In this document: positions 1 through 5,093 of the stretch, piece by piece
Layout: every line of letters starts with the position of its first letter
Numbering within the stretch: position 1 is the first letter of the stretch
From: Crocinitomicaceae bacterium
Lineage (GTDB): Bacteria; Bacteroidota; Bacteroidia; Flavobacteriales_D; Crocinitomicaceae
Length of the DNA stretch: 5,093 nt
Direction of reading: 5' to 3'
NCBI GenBank assembly: GCA_027084145.1
Contig: JALWLM010000203.1
Span: 1-5,093, forward strand
Program-made: the position numbers and the translations under genes
The notes under the pieces: generated by a model
What the model saw: the letters and a program-made list of their open reading frames with translations, nothing else
Told to the model about the DNA's origin: nothing
The model's database searches: none

Positions 1-914
1 TCATAGTATTGTTCCAAATATTCAGGTATGCTGTCCGGTTTTCCCAATTTAGCCAATGATTTAACTAACACAAGATAAGCAGTTGCTGTTGTAAATGTAG
101 CATTCATTGTTTTTTGGTCAGTGTTTATGGCTTTTCTTGCAAACTTTGCTGCGGATTTGTAATCACCCGAATAGTAATATGCTTCTGCTAAGTTAAAATA
201 AATTATAGCAGTTACTGGAGATTTTTCTTTGTCTTTTATAACTTCCAATGACTTGTTAAAGTAATAAATAGCACTGTCAAATTGTTCATTTTGATAGTAA
301 AATGTGGCGATGTTATTATAAATATAGTCAAGCCCTTTTTTGTCTTTGTAGTTTTTGGCAATCTTAATAGCTTCATCGTAATATTCCATTGCTTTTTTTA
401 CATCATATTTCATATAACTTGCACCCAAATTAATTTCAGCTCCTTCTATAAAACTCGTATCGTGAATAGCTTTACTGAGTTCAAGATTTTTCAAAGAATA
501 ATTTATTGACGCAGAGTCATTACCTATAAAGCCATACATTGCACTTATATTTTGTAAAGAAAATATCCAGAATGTTGTATCTTTAATTTCTTCAAAATAT
601 TTGAGTGCTTTTAGGTTGTAGTCTATTGCTATGTCAAATGAACCAAGTTTAAAATATAGTTTAGCTAAGTATAAATTGTTTAGAGCTATTTTATAAGTAT
701 CTTGTTTATCTTTTGCAAGTTCCAGTTCATTTTTTAATGAAACTATAAAATTCGGAATGGTATCTGTATTTATGTCCATATGGACAATTTTCATGAAATT
801 GTTATAGTCTTTATTATTTTTTTGAGAGTAAGATGGCGATGATATAAGTAGAAGTAAAGATAAAATTATTATTTTTTCCAGTTGCTTATAATAAAACGAG
901 AGGTTAATATTCAT
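1..914 (-). CDS. Exported tetratricopeptide-repeat protein, N-terminal part (C-terminus beyond left edge)
   Basis: Reading down from the ATG at 914-912, the frame stays open for 304 codons to the window edge. Residues 1-30 form a signal peptide: a hydrophobic run around 15-24 (IIILSLLLLI), then SSPSYS, with Gln31 as the likely mature N-terminus. From about residue 73 there are TPR-like helix pairs, at roughly 75-110, 115-150, 156-190, 196-229 and 235-268, with a sixth starting near 274. They show the usual small and aromatic positions (for example NLYLAKLYFKLGSFDIAIDY and NLAEAYYYSGDYKSAAKFAR). TPR arrays are protein-binding scaffolds. In Bacteroidota an exported array of this kind is often the sensor part of a TPR-histidine kinase or TPR-LuxR type regulator with a transmembrane helix and output domain further on, but that part is outside the window, so a plain periplasmic TPR protein is equally possible. 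The start is chosen because it directly precedes the signal peptide. No Shine-Dalgarno is seen, only an A-rich leader. It is divergent from the fibre operon. Confidence 0.9.
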   Translation of the reverse strand, partial: MNINLSFYYKQLEKIIILSLLLLISSPSYSQKNNKDYNNFMKIVHMDINTDTIPNFIVSLKNELELAKDKQDTYKIALNNLYLAKLYFKLGSFDIAIDYNLKALKYFEEIKDTTFWIFSLQNISAMYGFIGNDSASINYSLKNLELSKAIHDTSFIEGAEINLGASYMKYDVKKAMEYYDEAIKIAKNYKDKKGLDYIYNNIATFYYQNEQFDSAIYYFNKSLEVIKDKEKSPVTAIIYFNLAEAYYYSGDYKSAAKFARKAINTDQKTMNATFTTATAYLVLVKSLAKLGKPDSIPEYLEQYY

Positions 915-940
915 ATTTTTTGTTTTGATAAGTTAGCTTG

Positions 941-972
941 CAAAGTAAGAATTAATTGAATAAACTGCCAAA
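941..972 (-). promoter_or_regulatory. Candidate Bacteroidota-type promoter for the TPR gene
   Basis: On the minus strand, TTTG (972-969) is followed after 20 bases by TTACTTTG (948-941). The second box has one mismatch to the Bacteroidota -7 consensus TAnnTTTG, and the spacing suits a -33/-7 pair. Transcription would begin near 935, leaving a leader of about 20 bases before the ATG at 914. This rests on motif matching in AT-rich DNA, so it is a moderate-confidence call. Confidence 0.4.
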
Positions 973-1043
973 TTTATGTATGTTCAAAATCGATTTTCTT
1001 TGTTGTTTACTCGCGTAAATTCTATGCACATTGCCGTATATTG

Positions 1044-1063
1044 TCCCATTTTATAAAATGGGA
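1044..1063. promoter_or_regulatory. Perfect 20-bp palindrome in the divergent intergenic region, possible operator
   Basis: TCCCATTTTATAAAATGGGA reads identically on both strands. It lies about 70 bases upstream of the -7 box of the fibre operon and about 70 bases upstream of the candidate -33 box of the TPR gene, a place suited to a dimeric regulator acting on one or both promoters. Neither strand has a T-run directly after it, so it does not look like an intrinsic terminator. The symmetry is seen directly; the operator role is inferred. It could instead be a remnant of a dispersed palindromic repeat. Confidence 0.45.
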
Positions 1064-1115
1064 GATTACTTTAACTAAAACATATCCCAATACATAAAAC
1101 AGGAAAACATAAAAA

Positions 1116-1145
1116 TTGTTTTTCAACATTCATTTTTTAATTTTG
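1116..1145 (+). promoter_or_regulatory. Bacteroidota-type promoter for the S74 fibre operon
   Basis: TTG at 1116-1118 (within ATTGTTTTTC) is followed after 19 bases by TAATTTTG at 1138-1145, an exact match to the -7 consensus TAnnTTTG recognised by the primary sigma factor of Bacteroides and Flavobacterium. Transcription should begin around 1150-1153, giving a leader of about 30 bases. That leader (1150-1183) is A/T-rich and has no Shine-Dalgarno before the ATG at 1184, as is common in this phylum. No other promoter is evident before the second fibre gene. Confidence 0.65.
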
Positions 1146-1183
1146 TGGAGTGTTGATAAAGTGTAACTAAAAAATTAATTCTT

Positions 1184-3034
1184 ATGAAAAAAATTATCTT
1201 TTATCTATTTGTTTTGGCAGGGCTGTATTCTAATGCACAAAACATTATCATTAGCGATGATTCTACTTATTCCGGAACCAGTGCCAATGCCTTGTTTGAA
1301 ATTTATTCTTCAAACAGAGACAAAGGTATATTAATTCCTCGGTTGACGACATCTCAAAGAACATCAATTTCTACAACCGGAGCAGATGAGGGTTTGGTTG
1401 TTTACGATACCGACACCCATTCATTTTGGGTTTGGAGCGATAACCAATGGAAAGAATTGGGAGACAAACAGCAATTATCAATTTCCGGACACAATTTGTC
1501 CATAGACAATGGGAATACTGTTACACTTCCTGATAATGATAATCAAACGTTACTTTTTAATTCTTCAACAAATACGTTGTCTATTAGTGGCGGTAATTCT
1601 GTGGATTTAAGTAGTTTGGCTGGAGGAGGCAGTAGTGATGATGCGTGGAAACTTACCGGTAATTCAGGAACCAGTAGTTCAAATTTTATAGGAACAACTG
1701 ATAATGTTCCGCTTACATTTAAAATAAATAATACTCAATCAGGAAAAATCTCACAGGATAACACATCTTTCGGGTATAATTCACACCATTCCCTTACTTC
1801 CGGGCAATACAATTGTATTTTAGGGGATAATGCAGGTTATTATTTAACAGATGCCGATGAAGATGTTTTTATAGGTCACGGATCAGGTTATTATATGCAG
1901 AATGGTAGTTCAAATGTAGGTATTGGATATAATGCACTTTATTGTTATGGTGCTTCAGGAGGTGGACCACGTCCGGGTGGAAACGGCAATATTGCAATTG
2001 GTAAGTGGGCAATGTTCAACCCTTACGAAGGTGATTATAATGTTGCTGTTGGATTTTCAGCTTTTTCTTTGCCCAATTCAGGTAGTTATAATGTTTTTAT
2101 AGGTTATCATGCAGACAGGGATGGTAATTCTTCGCTTAATTATGCAACGGCTATAGGTTCTTATGCAAGGGCAGATGCTGATAATGCAACAGCTATTGGT
2201 TACAGAGCTTATGCAAATCAACCAAATACAGTTATATTAGGTAGTATAAATGGTGTAAATAGTGCAACAGCATCAGTAAAAGTTGGTATAGGAACAACAA
2301 ATCCTACCGCCACTTTAGAAGTAAAAACTCCAAATTTATCTGCCAATGAAGCATCTGTAAAAATAACACCTTTAGGTCATGCAGGATCATCAACAAGTGA
2401 ATTTTCTTTAATTGATTTTTGGTCAACATTTGATAATTATTCAACAGATCAGGCACCAAGAAGAACGGCAAGTATTAAAGCACATTTTATAGGAGGTACC
2501 TGGGGATACGAAGCCTTATCTATTTGTGTAGGCAATGCCGGTGATGCAGCAAATGAACCTACGGAACGTGTAAGAATAGTTGATGATAACCAAGGTTCTA
2601 ACATGGTTGCCGGCGGAAGTTGGGCTTCACTGTCAGATAAAAGATTAAAAACAAATGAACAAGATTTACCTTATGGTTTAAATGAAATTTTGAGTTTAAA
2701 ACCTGTAAAATATGTTATACACGATCCTAAAAACTTTAATGATATTCCCCAAGGAGTTCCTAGTGGTAAAGGAAGGGTTGAGATAGGATTTATTGCACAA
2801 GATATTTATAAAGTAATTCCTGAGGTAGTTAATAAGCCTGAAGATGATTCAAAGCAATTGTGGACGATGAAGTACGAACGTTTGACACCTGTACTTGTAA
2901 AAGCAATCCAAGAACAACAAAAAGAAATTGATGAACTAAAAACAAGGAACGAAACCTTGGAAAAAGAAAATGCCGAAATGAGAAAAATGCTTGAAGATTT
3001 TGGAAAAAGGTTAAGAAAACTTGAAAACAGATGA
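1184..3034 (+). CDS. Secreted fibre/adhesin-like protein with C-terminal Peptidase_S74 intramolecular chaperone domain
   Basis: This complete 616-residue protein starts with a signal peptide (1-18, cleavage after SNA, mature Gln19; no lipobox Cys). Residues 38-93 form the Bacteroidota adapter module (GILIPRL at 48-54, EGLVVYDTDT at 69-78, FWVWSDNQW at 81-89). Residues 97-146 hold two copies of an LSISG..LSI..GN-V-L motif. Residues 154-189 (AWKLTGNSGT...) recur in the next gene. Residues 194-349 are a ladder of 17- then 14-residue IG-x-x-A repeats resembling the YadA head. VGIGTTNPTATLEV (367-380) leads into a beta-rich part ending ERVRI (461-465). The S74 domain follows: SDKRLKTN at 484-491 with the presumed catalytic Ser484 and Lys489, then IGFIAQD at 534-540. 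Residues 574-616 are a charged coiled coil. In S74 families this domain trimerises the fibre and then cuts itself off, here releasing about 133 residues. There is no type IX secretion C-terminal domain. Function beyond a trimeric surface fibre is inferred; the ligand is unknown. Confidence 0.93.
   Translation: MKKIIFYLFVLAGLYSNAQNIIISDDSTYSGTSANALFEIYSSNRDKGILIPRLTTSQRTSISTTGADEGLVVYDTDTHSFWVWSDNQWKELGDKQQLSISGHNLSIDNGNTVTLPDNDNQTLLFNSSTNTLSISGGNSVDLSSLAGGGSSDDAWKLTGNSGTSSSNFIGTTDNVPLTFKINNTQSGKISQDNTSFGYNSHHSLTSGQYNCILGDNAGYYLTDADEDVFIGHGSGYYMQNGSSNVGIGYNALYCYGASGGGPRPGGNGNIAIGKWAMFNPYEGDYNVAVGFSAFSLPNSGSYNVFIGYHADRDGNSSLNYATAIGSYARADADNATAIGYRAYANQPNTVILGSINGVNSATASVKVGIGTTNPTATLEVKTPNLSANEASVKITPLGHAGSSTSEFSLIDFWSTFDNYSTDQAPRRTASIKAHFIGGTWGYEALSICVGNAGDAANEPTERVRIVDDNQGSNMVAGGSWASLSDKRLKTNEQDLPYGLNEILSLKPVKYVIHDPKNFNDIPQGVPSGKGRVEIGFIAQDIYKVIPEVVNKPEDDSKQLWTMKYERLTPVLVKAIQEQQKEIDELKTRNETLEKENAEMRKMLEDFGKRLRKLENR
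1763..2230 (+). repeat. In-gene ladder of 17-residue (51-bp) repeats turning into 14-residue YadA-head repeats
   Basis: Residues 194-349 of the first fibre protein divide into units with the pattern [VIT]-x-[IL]-G-x-x-[AS]-...-[YS]-N. 17-residue units start at 194 (TSFGYNS...), 211 (CILGDNA...), 228 (VFIGHGS...), 270 (IAIGKWA...) and 287 (VAVGFSA...). An 18-residue unit starts at 304 (VFIGYHA...). The unit at 245 is stretched to 25 residues by a glycine-rich insert. Two canonical 14-residue units follow, at 322 (TAIGSYARADADNA) and 336 (TAIGYRAYANQPNT). Such repeats form left-handed parallel beta-roll heads in trimeric adhesins. The DNA copies have diverged, so this is an old, selected protein repeat rather than a fresh tandem expansion. 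Confidence 0.8.
2633..3034 (+). other. Peptidase_S74 chaperone domain plus coiled coil of the first fibre protein (cleavable part)
   Basis: Codons 484-616. The segment opens with SDKRLKTN. Ser484 and Lys489 have the +5 spacing of the Ser-Lys dyad known from endosialidase-type tail spikes and from eukaryotic MYRF, where cleavage occurs at the Ser. LPYGLNEILSLKPVKY, IGFIAQDIYKVIPEVV and LTPVLVKAIQEQQKEIDELK are the further recognisable S74 blocks. A heptad-like Glu/Lys/Leu-rich helix closes the protein. Assignment is by motif recognition; cleavage has not been tested. Confidence 0.85.
2886..2931 (+). repeat. 46-bp segment nearly identical to 4964-5009 (copy 1)
   Basis: This stretch, encoding PVLVKAIQEQQKEI at the join of S74 domain and coiled coil, differs from the copy in the second fibre gene (4964-5009) at a single base, a third-position A/T change in an Ala codon. 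The surrounding S74 sequence is similar but less conserved. The pair shows that the two genes arose by duplication, or that their 3' ends exchange sequence. Confidence 0.85.
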
Positions 3035-5093
3035 AAGTTAAATTTTTCTCGCTGATTTTTCTATTTATAACAAGTGCTTTGTATGCACAAAATGTCGGGA
3101 TAAATTCAACCGGCAATGCCCCGGATGCATCTGCCGGGTTGGATATTAGTTTTTCCAATAAAGGACTGCTTATTCCCAGAGTAAATTTAACTGATTTAAC
3201 TTCGTCAACTTCTCCAATTAATTCTCCTGCAAAGTCTTTGTTGGTTTATAATATGGAAACTTCCACAGGTACAGGTTTTTTTTATTGGGATGGCAGTAAA
3301 TGGACAAAATTATTTGATGAAAACAATCATAAGGCTTGGTTGCTTACGGGTAATTCGGGTACTACGAGCTCAAACTTTATAGGAACTACAGACAATCAAC
3401 CTTTAAGGTTTAAGACAAATAATACGACCCAAGCTTTTATTTCAACTGGAGGCAATGTTGGTATCGGAACAACAAATCCCGGCACCAAATTACATTTGTT
3501 TGAAGAAGATAACTCATCAAACAGTGTTTTGAACCTGTTGCGCTTGGAACATCAAACTACAGCAACTGCAGATGACGGTATAGGGGTCGGAATGTCGTTT
3601 TATTTGGAAGATGCCGATGGAAATTCGTCAGAGCGGGCGAGGATAAATGCCGAGATATATGATATGGATGGATGGTCACATCCCAGAAATAGTATTGATT
3701 ATTACACTGAATATAATGGTACGATGTATCGTATAATGAGTATGGTAGGAGATGCATACGGAGGAGGAGCTTTGGCAATAGGTGATTTTACCAATCCGGA
3801 ATATGATTTGGAAATAAGGAAGTCATTTAGTGATGTGAAGATAGCCTCATTTAATGATTATAACTGGGCTAATGGAGGTGCCGCTCCATCACTTTGTTTG
3901 CAAAAAAGCAGAGGATCAGTAAGTTCACCATCTTCACCTGAAGCAGGGGATATTTTGGGAACCATAGAATTTATGGGAGGAAATGATTATAATGTTAGTG
4001 GTACGATAGGTGCTGAAATAAGATCAATAGCTGAAACAGATTGGAGTTCGGCACATAAAGCCTGTTTAATATTTAGCACCTATTCAACCACAGAGAGAGC
4101 TAGAATAACAGGAGACGGTGATGTAGGTATAGCAACAACTTCTCCGACGGAAAGATTAGATGTAAATGGTTTTATAAATTCACAAACAGTTAATAATGAT
4201 GCGGTATTTACCTCTCTGGATAAAAATACTTCACCTTATAGGAAATTTCATCTCATAGGAACTTATCACGGATGGGATCCGGAAGCTGTTTATATTGCCG
4301 GGTATAATTATTATAGTCCTTATCACAGTGATGTAAATAATTCATATGCTAAAAAGGTTTATATAGGAGGTAATCCCGTAAGATTAGCTGTTGATTTGCA
4401 TTACGGGTATGTCGGAATAGGAACAACATCTCCTTCATATAAGTTAGATGTAAACGGAACTATAAGGATACGGGATGATCAAAACGCCCAACTTATCCTT
4501 GGGAGACAAGATAATACTCACGAAGGTGGTCAAATGTATCTTGTAGGAGCAGGTTCTTATGATAGTTGGACAGTTGATTTATATGATTATGATTTTAGAA
4601 TATGGAGTAATTCAAGTAATAATAATTCCGTTCAAATTTTCAATAATGGTTCCGGGGTAACTGATCTCAAGATAATTGAAGGCAAAGGTATTTCAGCTGG
4701 AGGTTGGACAACCAGTTCTGATAAAAGACTAAAAAGCAATATACGGGATCTACCTTACGGTTTAAATGAAGTTTTAAAATTGAAACCAGTAGAGTACGAT
4801 AAAAAAATAGCAAAAGGCATAAAAAATGGGAAATTAAAAGACGGCTTTACCATACATTCAATCGGATTTATAGCTCAAGATGTTTATAAAGTTATACCGG
4901 ATGTTGTTTATAAGCCAGAAGACGAACAAAATGATTTGTGGGGGATAGATTATTCGAAATTCTCACCTGTACTTGTAAAAGCTATCCAAGAACAACAAAA
5001 AGAAATTGAAGAGTTGAAGCGTGAAAATAAAGAAATGAAAGAAGAAATAATGAGGTTAAAATCTAAAATTGAAAAACAAAAAGTTATGAAAAA
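3031..5093 (+). CDS. Second secreted S74 fibre protein, 3' end beyond right edge
   Basis: The ATG at 3031 overlaps the TGA of the preceding gene (ATGA), implying translational coupling. The frame is open for 687 codons to the edge. Residues 1-19 are a signal peptide (cleavage after LYA, mature Gln20; no lipobox Cys). NVGIN plus GLLIPR (44-50) and LLVYN...FFYWDGSKWTKL form the same adapter module as in the upstream protein, but shorter. Residues 102-137 (AWLLTGNSGT...NFIGTTDN) match the upstream copy closely. The middle differs: there is no YadA-like ladder, but VGIGTT-P-type modules at 142-155, 365-379 and 461-476, and ERARI at 201-205 and 355-359, with DILGTIEFMGG (307-317) as in phage tail-fibre repeats. 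The S74 domain starts at SDKRLKSN (563-570, Ser563 and Lys568), with IGFIAQD at 611-617. A coiled coil runs from about 651 to the edge. Since the upstream protein ends about 40 residues into this helix, little is probably missing. Likely a trimeric fibre with self-cleaving chaperone; ligand unknown. Confidence 0.92.
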   Translation, partial: MKVKFFSLIFLFITSALYAQNVGINSTGNAPDASAGLDISFSNKGLLIPRVNLTDLTSSTSPINSPAKSLLVYNMETSTGTGFFYWDGSKWTKLFDENNHKAWLLTGNSGTTSSNFIGTTDNQPLRFKTNNTTQAFISTGGNVGIGTTNPGTKLHLFEEDNSSNSVLNLLRLEHQTTATADDGIGVGMSFYLEDADGNSSERARINAEIYDMDGWSHPRNSIDYYTEYNGTMYRIMSMVGDAYGGGALAIGDFTNPEYDLEIRKSFSDVKIASFNDYNWANGGAAPSLCLQKSRGSVSSPSSPEAGDILGTIEFMGGNDYNVSGTIGAEIRSIAETDWSSAHKACLIFSTYSTTERARITGDGDVGIATTSPTERLDVNGFINSQTVNNDAVFTSLDKNTSPYRKFHLIGTYHGWDPEAVYIAGYNYYSPYHSDVNNSYAKKVYIGGNPVRLAVDLHYGYVGIGTTSPSYKLDVNGTIRIRDDQNAQLILGRQDNTHEGGQMYLVGAGSYDSWTVDLYDYDFRIWSNSSNNNSVQIFNNGSGVTDLKIIEGKGISAGGWTTSSDKRLKSNIRDLPYGLNEVLKLKPVEYDKKIAKGIKNGKLKDGFTIHSIGFIAQDVYKVIPDVVYKPEDEQNDLWGIDYSKFSPVLVKAIQEQQKEIEELKRENKEMKEEIMRLKSKIEKQKVMK
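4717..5093 (+). other. Peptidase_S74 chaperone domain plus coiled coil of the second fibre protein
   Basis: Codons 563 onward. The dyad Ser563/Lys568 lies in SDKRLKSN, followed by DLPYGLNEVLKLKPVEY, IGFIAQDVYKVIPDVV and FSPVLVKAIQEQQKEIEELK, block for block the same as in the upstream protein. The loop between KPVEY and IGFIAQD has a different, lysine-rich sequence (KKIAKGIKNGKLKDG). The final helix is rich in Glu/Lys with hydrophobic heptad positions and runs off the window. Confidence 0.85.
4964..5009 (+). repeat. 46-bp segment nearly identical to 2886-2931 (copy 2)
   Basis: Direct repeat partner of 2886-2931, about 2.1 kb downstream in the same orientation and same reading frame, with 45 of 46 bases matching by eye. 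A direct repeat of this kind could allow recombination that deletes or fuses the two fibre genes. Confidence 0.85.

Noticed and set aside
282..509. Plus-strand open frame of 75 codons inside the TPR gene
   Set aside because: It is antisense to the TPR coding frame, is a Phe/Ile-rich translation of AT-rich DNA without a recognisable domain, and the minus-strand frame is clearly the real gene.
1044..1063. Palindrome as a bidirectional intrinsic terminator
   Set aside because: There is no T-run on either strand directly after the symmetric sequence, and the two flanking genes are divergent, so no transcript needs ending here.
947..1183. 11-bp inverted match (AAGAATTAATT at 947-957, complement at 1173-1183) flanking the intergenic region
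   Set aside because: It is short and made almost only of A and T, so a chance match in this AT-rich region is likely. There is no target-site duplication or other sign of a mobile element.
2829..3158. Minus-strand open frame of 109 codons across the junction of the two fibre genes
   Set aside because: It is antisense to the conserved S74/coiled-coil coding and the second signal peptide. Its Phe/Leu-rich sequence is the complement of Lys/Glu-rich codons.
3557..3778. Minus-strand open frame of 73 codons inside the second fibre gene
   Set aside because: It is antisense to a well-supported coding frame and has no recognisable domain or start context.
1184..5093. Prophage tail-fibre locus
   Set aside because: S74 domains and VGIGTT/ERxRI modules occur in phage fibres, but both proteins have clear signal peptides, and no phage structural, lysis or assembly gene is visible. 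It cannot be wholly excluded because the right side is cut off.

Overview
The window looks like chromosomal DNA from an AT-rich member of the Bacteroidota. The clues are the sequence style of the secreted proteins (short signal peptides ending in A/S followed directly by Gln, then a GLLIPR-type module and VGIGTT-P modules), the lack of Shine-Dalgarno sequences before the starts, and a TTG-N19-TAnnTTTG promoter of the Bacteroidota type. No genus can be named from this sequence alone.

Layout: (1) Positions 1-914, minus strand: the N-terminal 304 residues of an exported tetratricopeptide-repeat (TPR) protein whose C-terminus lies beyond the left edge. (2) Positions 915-1183: a divergent intergenic region with a candidate promoter for each flanking gene and, between them, a perfect 20-bp palindrome. 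(3) Positions 1184-3034, plus strand: a complete 616-residue secreted fibre-like protein with an N-terminal GILIPRL module, a YadA-head-like ladder of short repeats, and a C-terminal Peptidase_S74 intramolecular chaperone domain followed by a coiled coil. (4) Positions 3031 to the right edge, plus strand: a second S74 fibre protein, starting within the stop codon of the first (ATGA overlap) and open at the edge after 687 residues. It is a mosaic paralogue: its N-terminal signal and adapter modules and its C-terminal chaperone match the first protein, but the middle is unrelated or strongly diverged.

The two S74 genes almost certainly form one translationally coupled operon. By analogy with phage tail spikes and other S74 proteins, each should fold as a trimer assisted by its C-terminal chaperone. 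Both keep the Ser-x4-Lys dyad (SDKRLK), so the chaperone is probably cut off after assembly, leaving a trimeric stalk or adhesin in the envelope or outside the cell. No phage structural gene is visible, and both proteins carry signal peptides, so a cellular surface-fibre role fits better than a prophage tail fibre. Function, ligand and outer-membrane export route cannot be read from the sequence. The TPR gene is divergent, and any link to the fibre operon is only positional.
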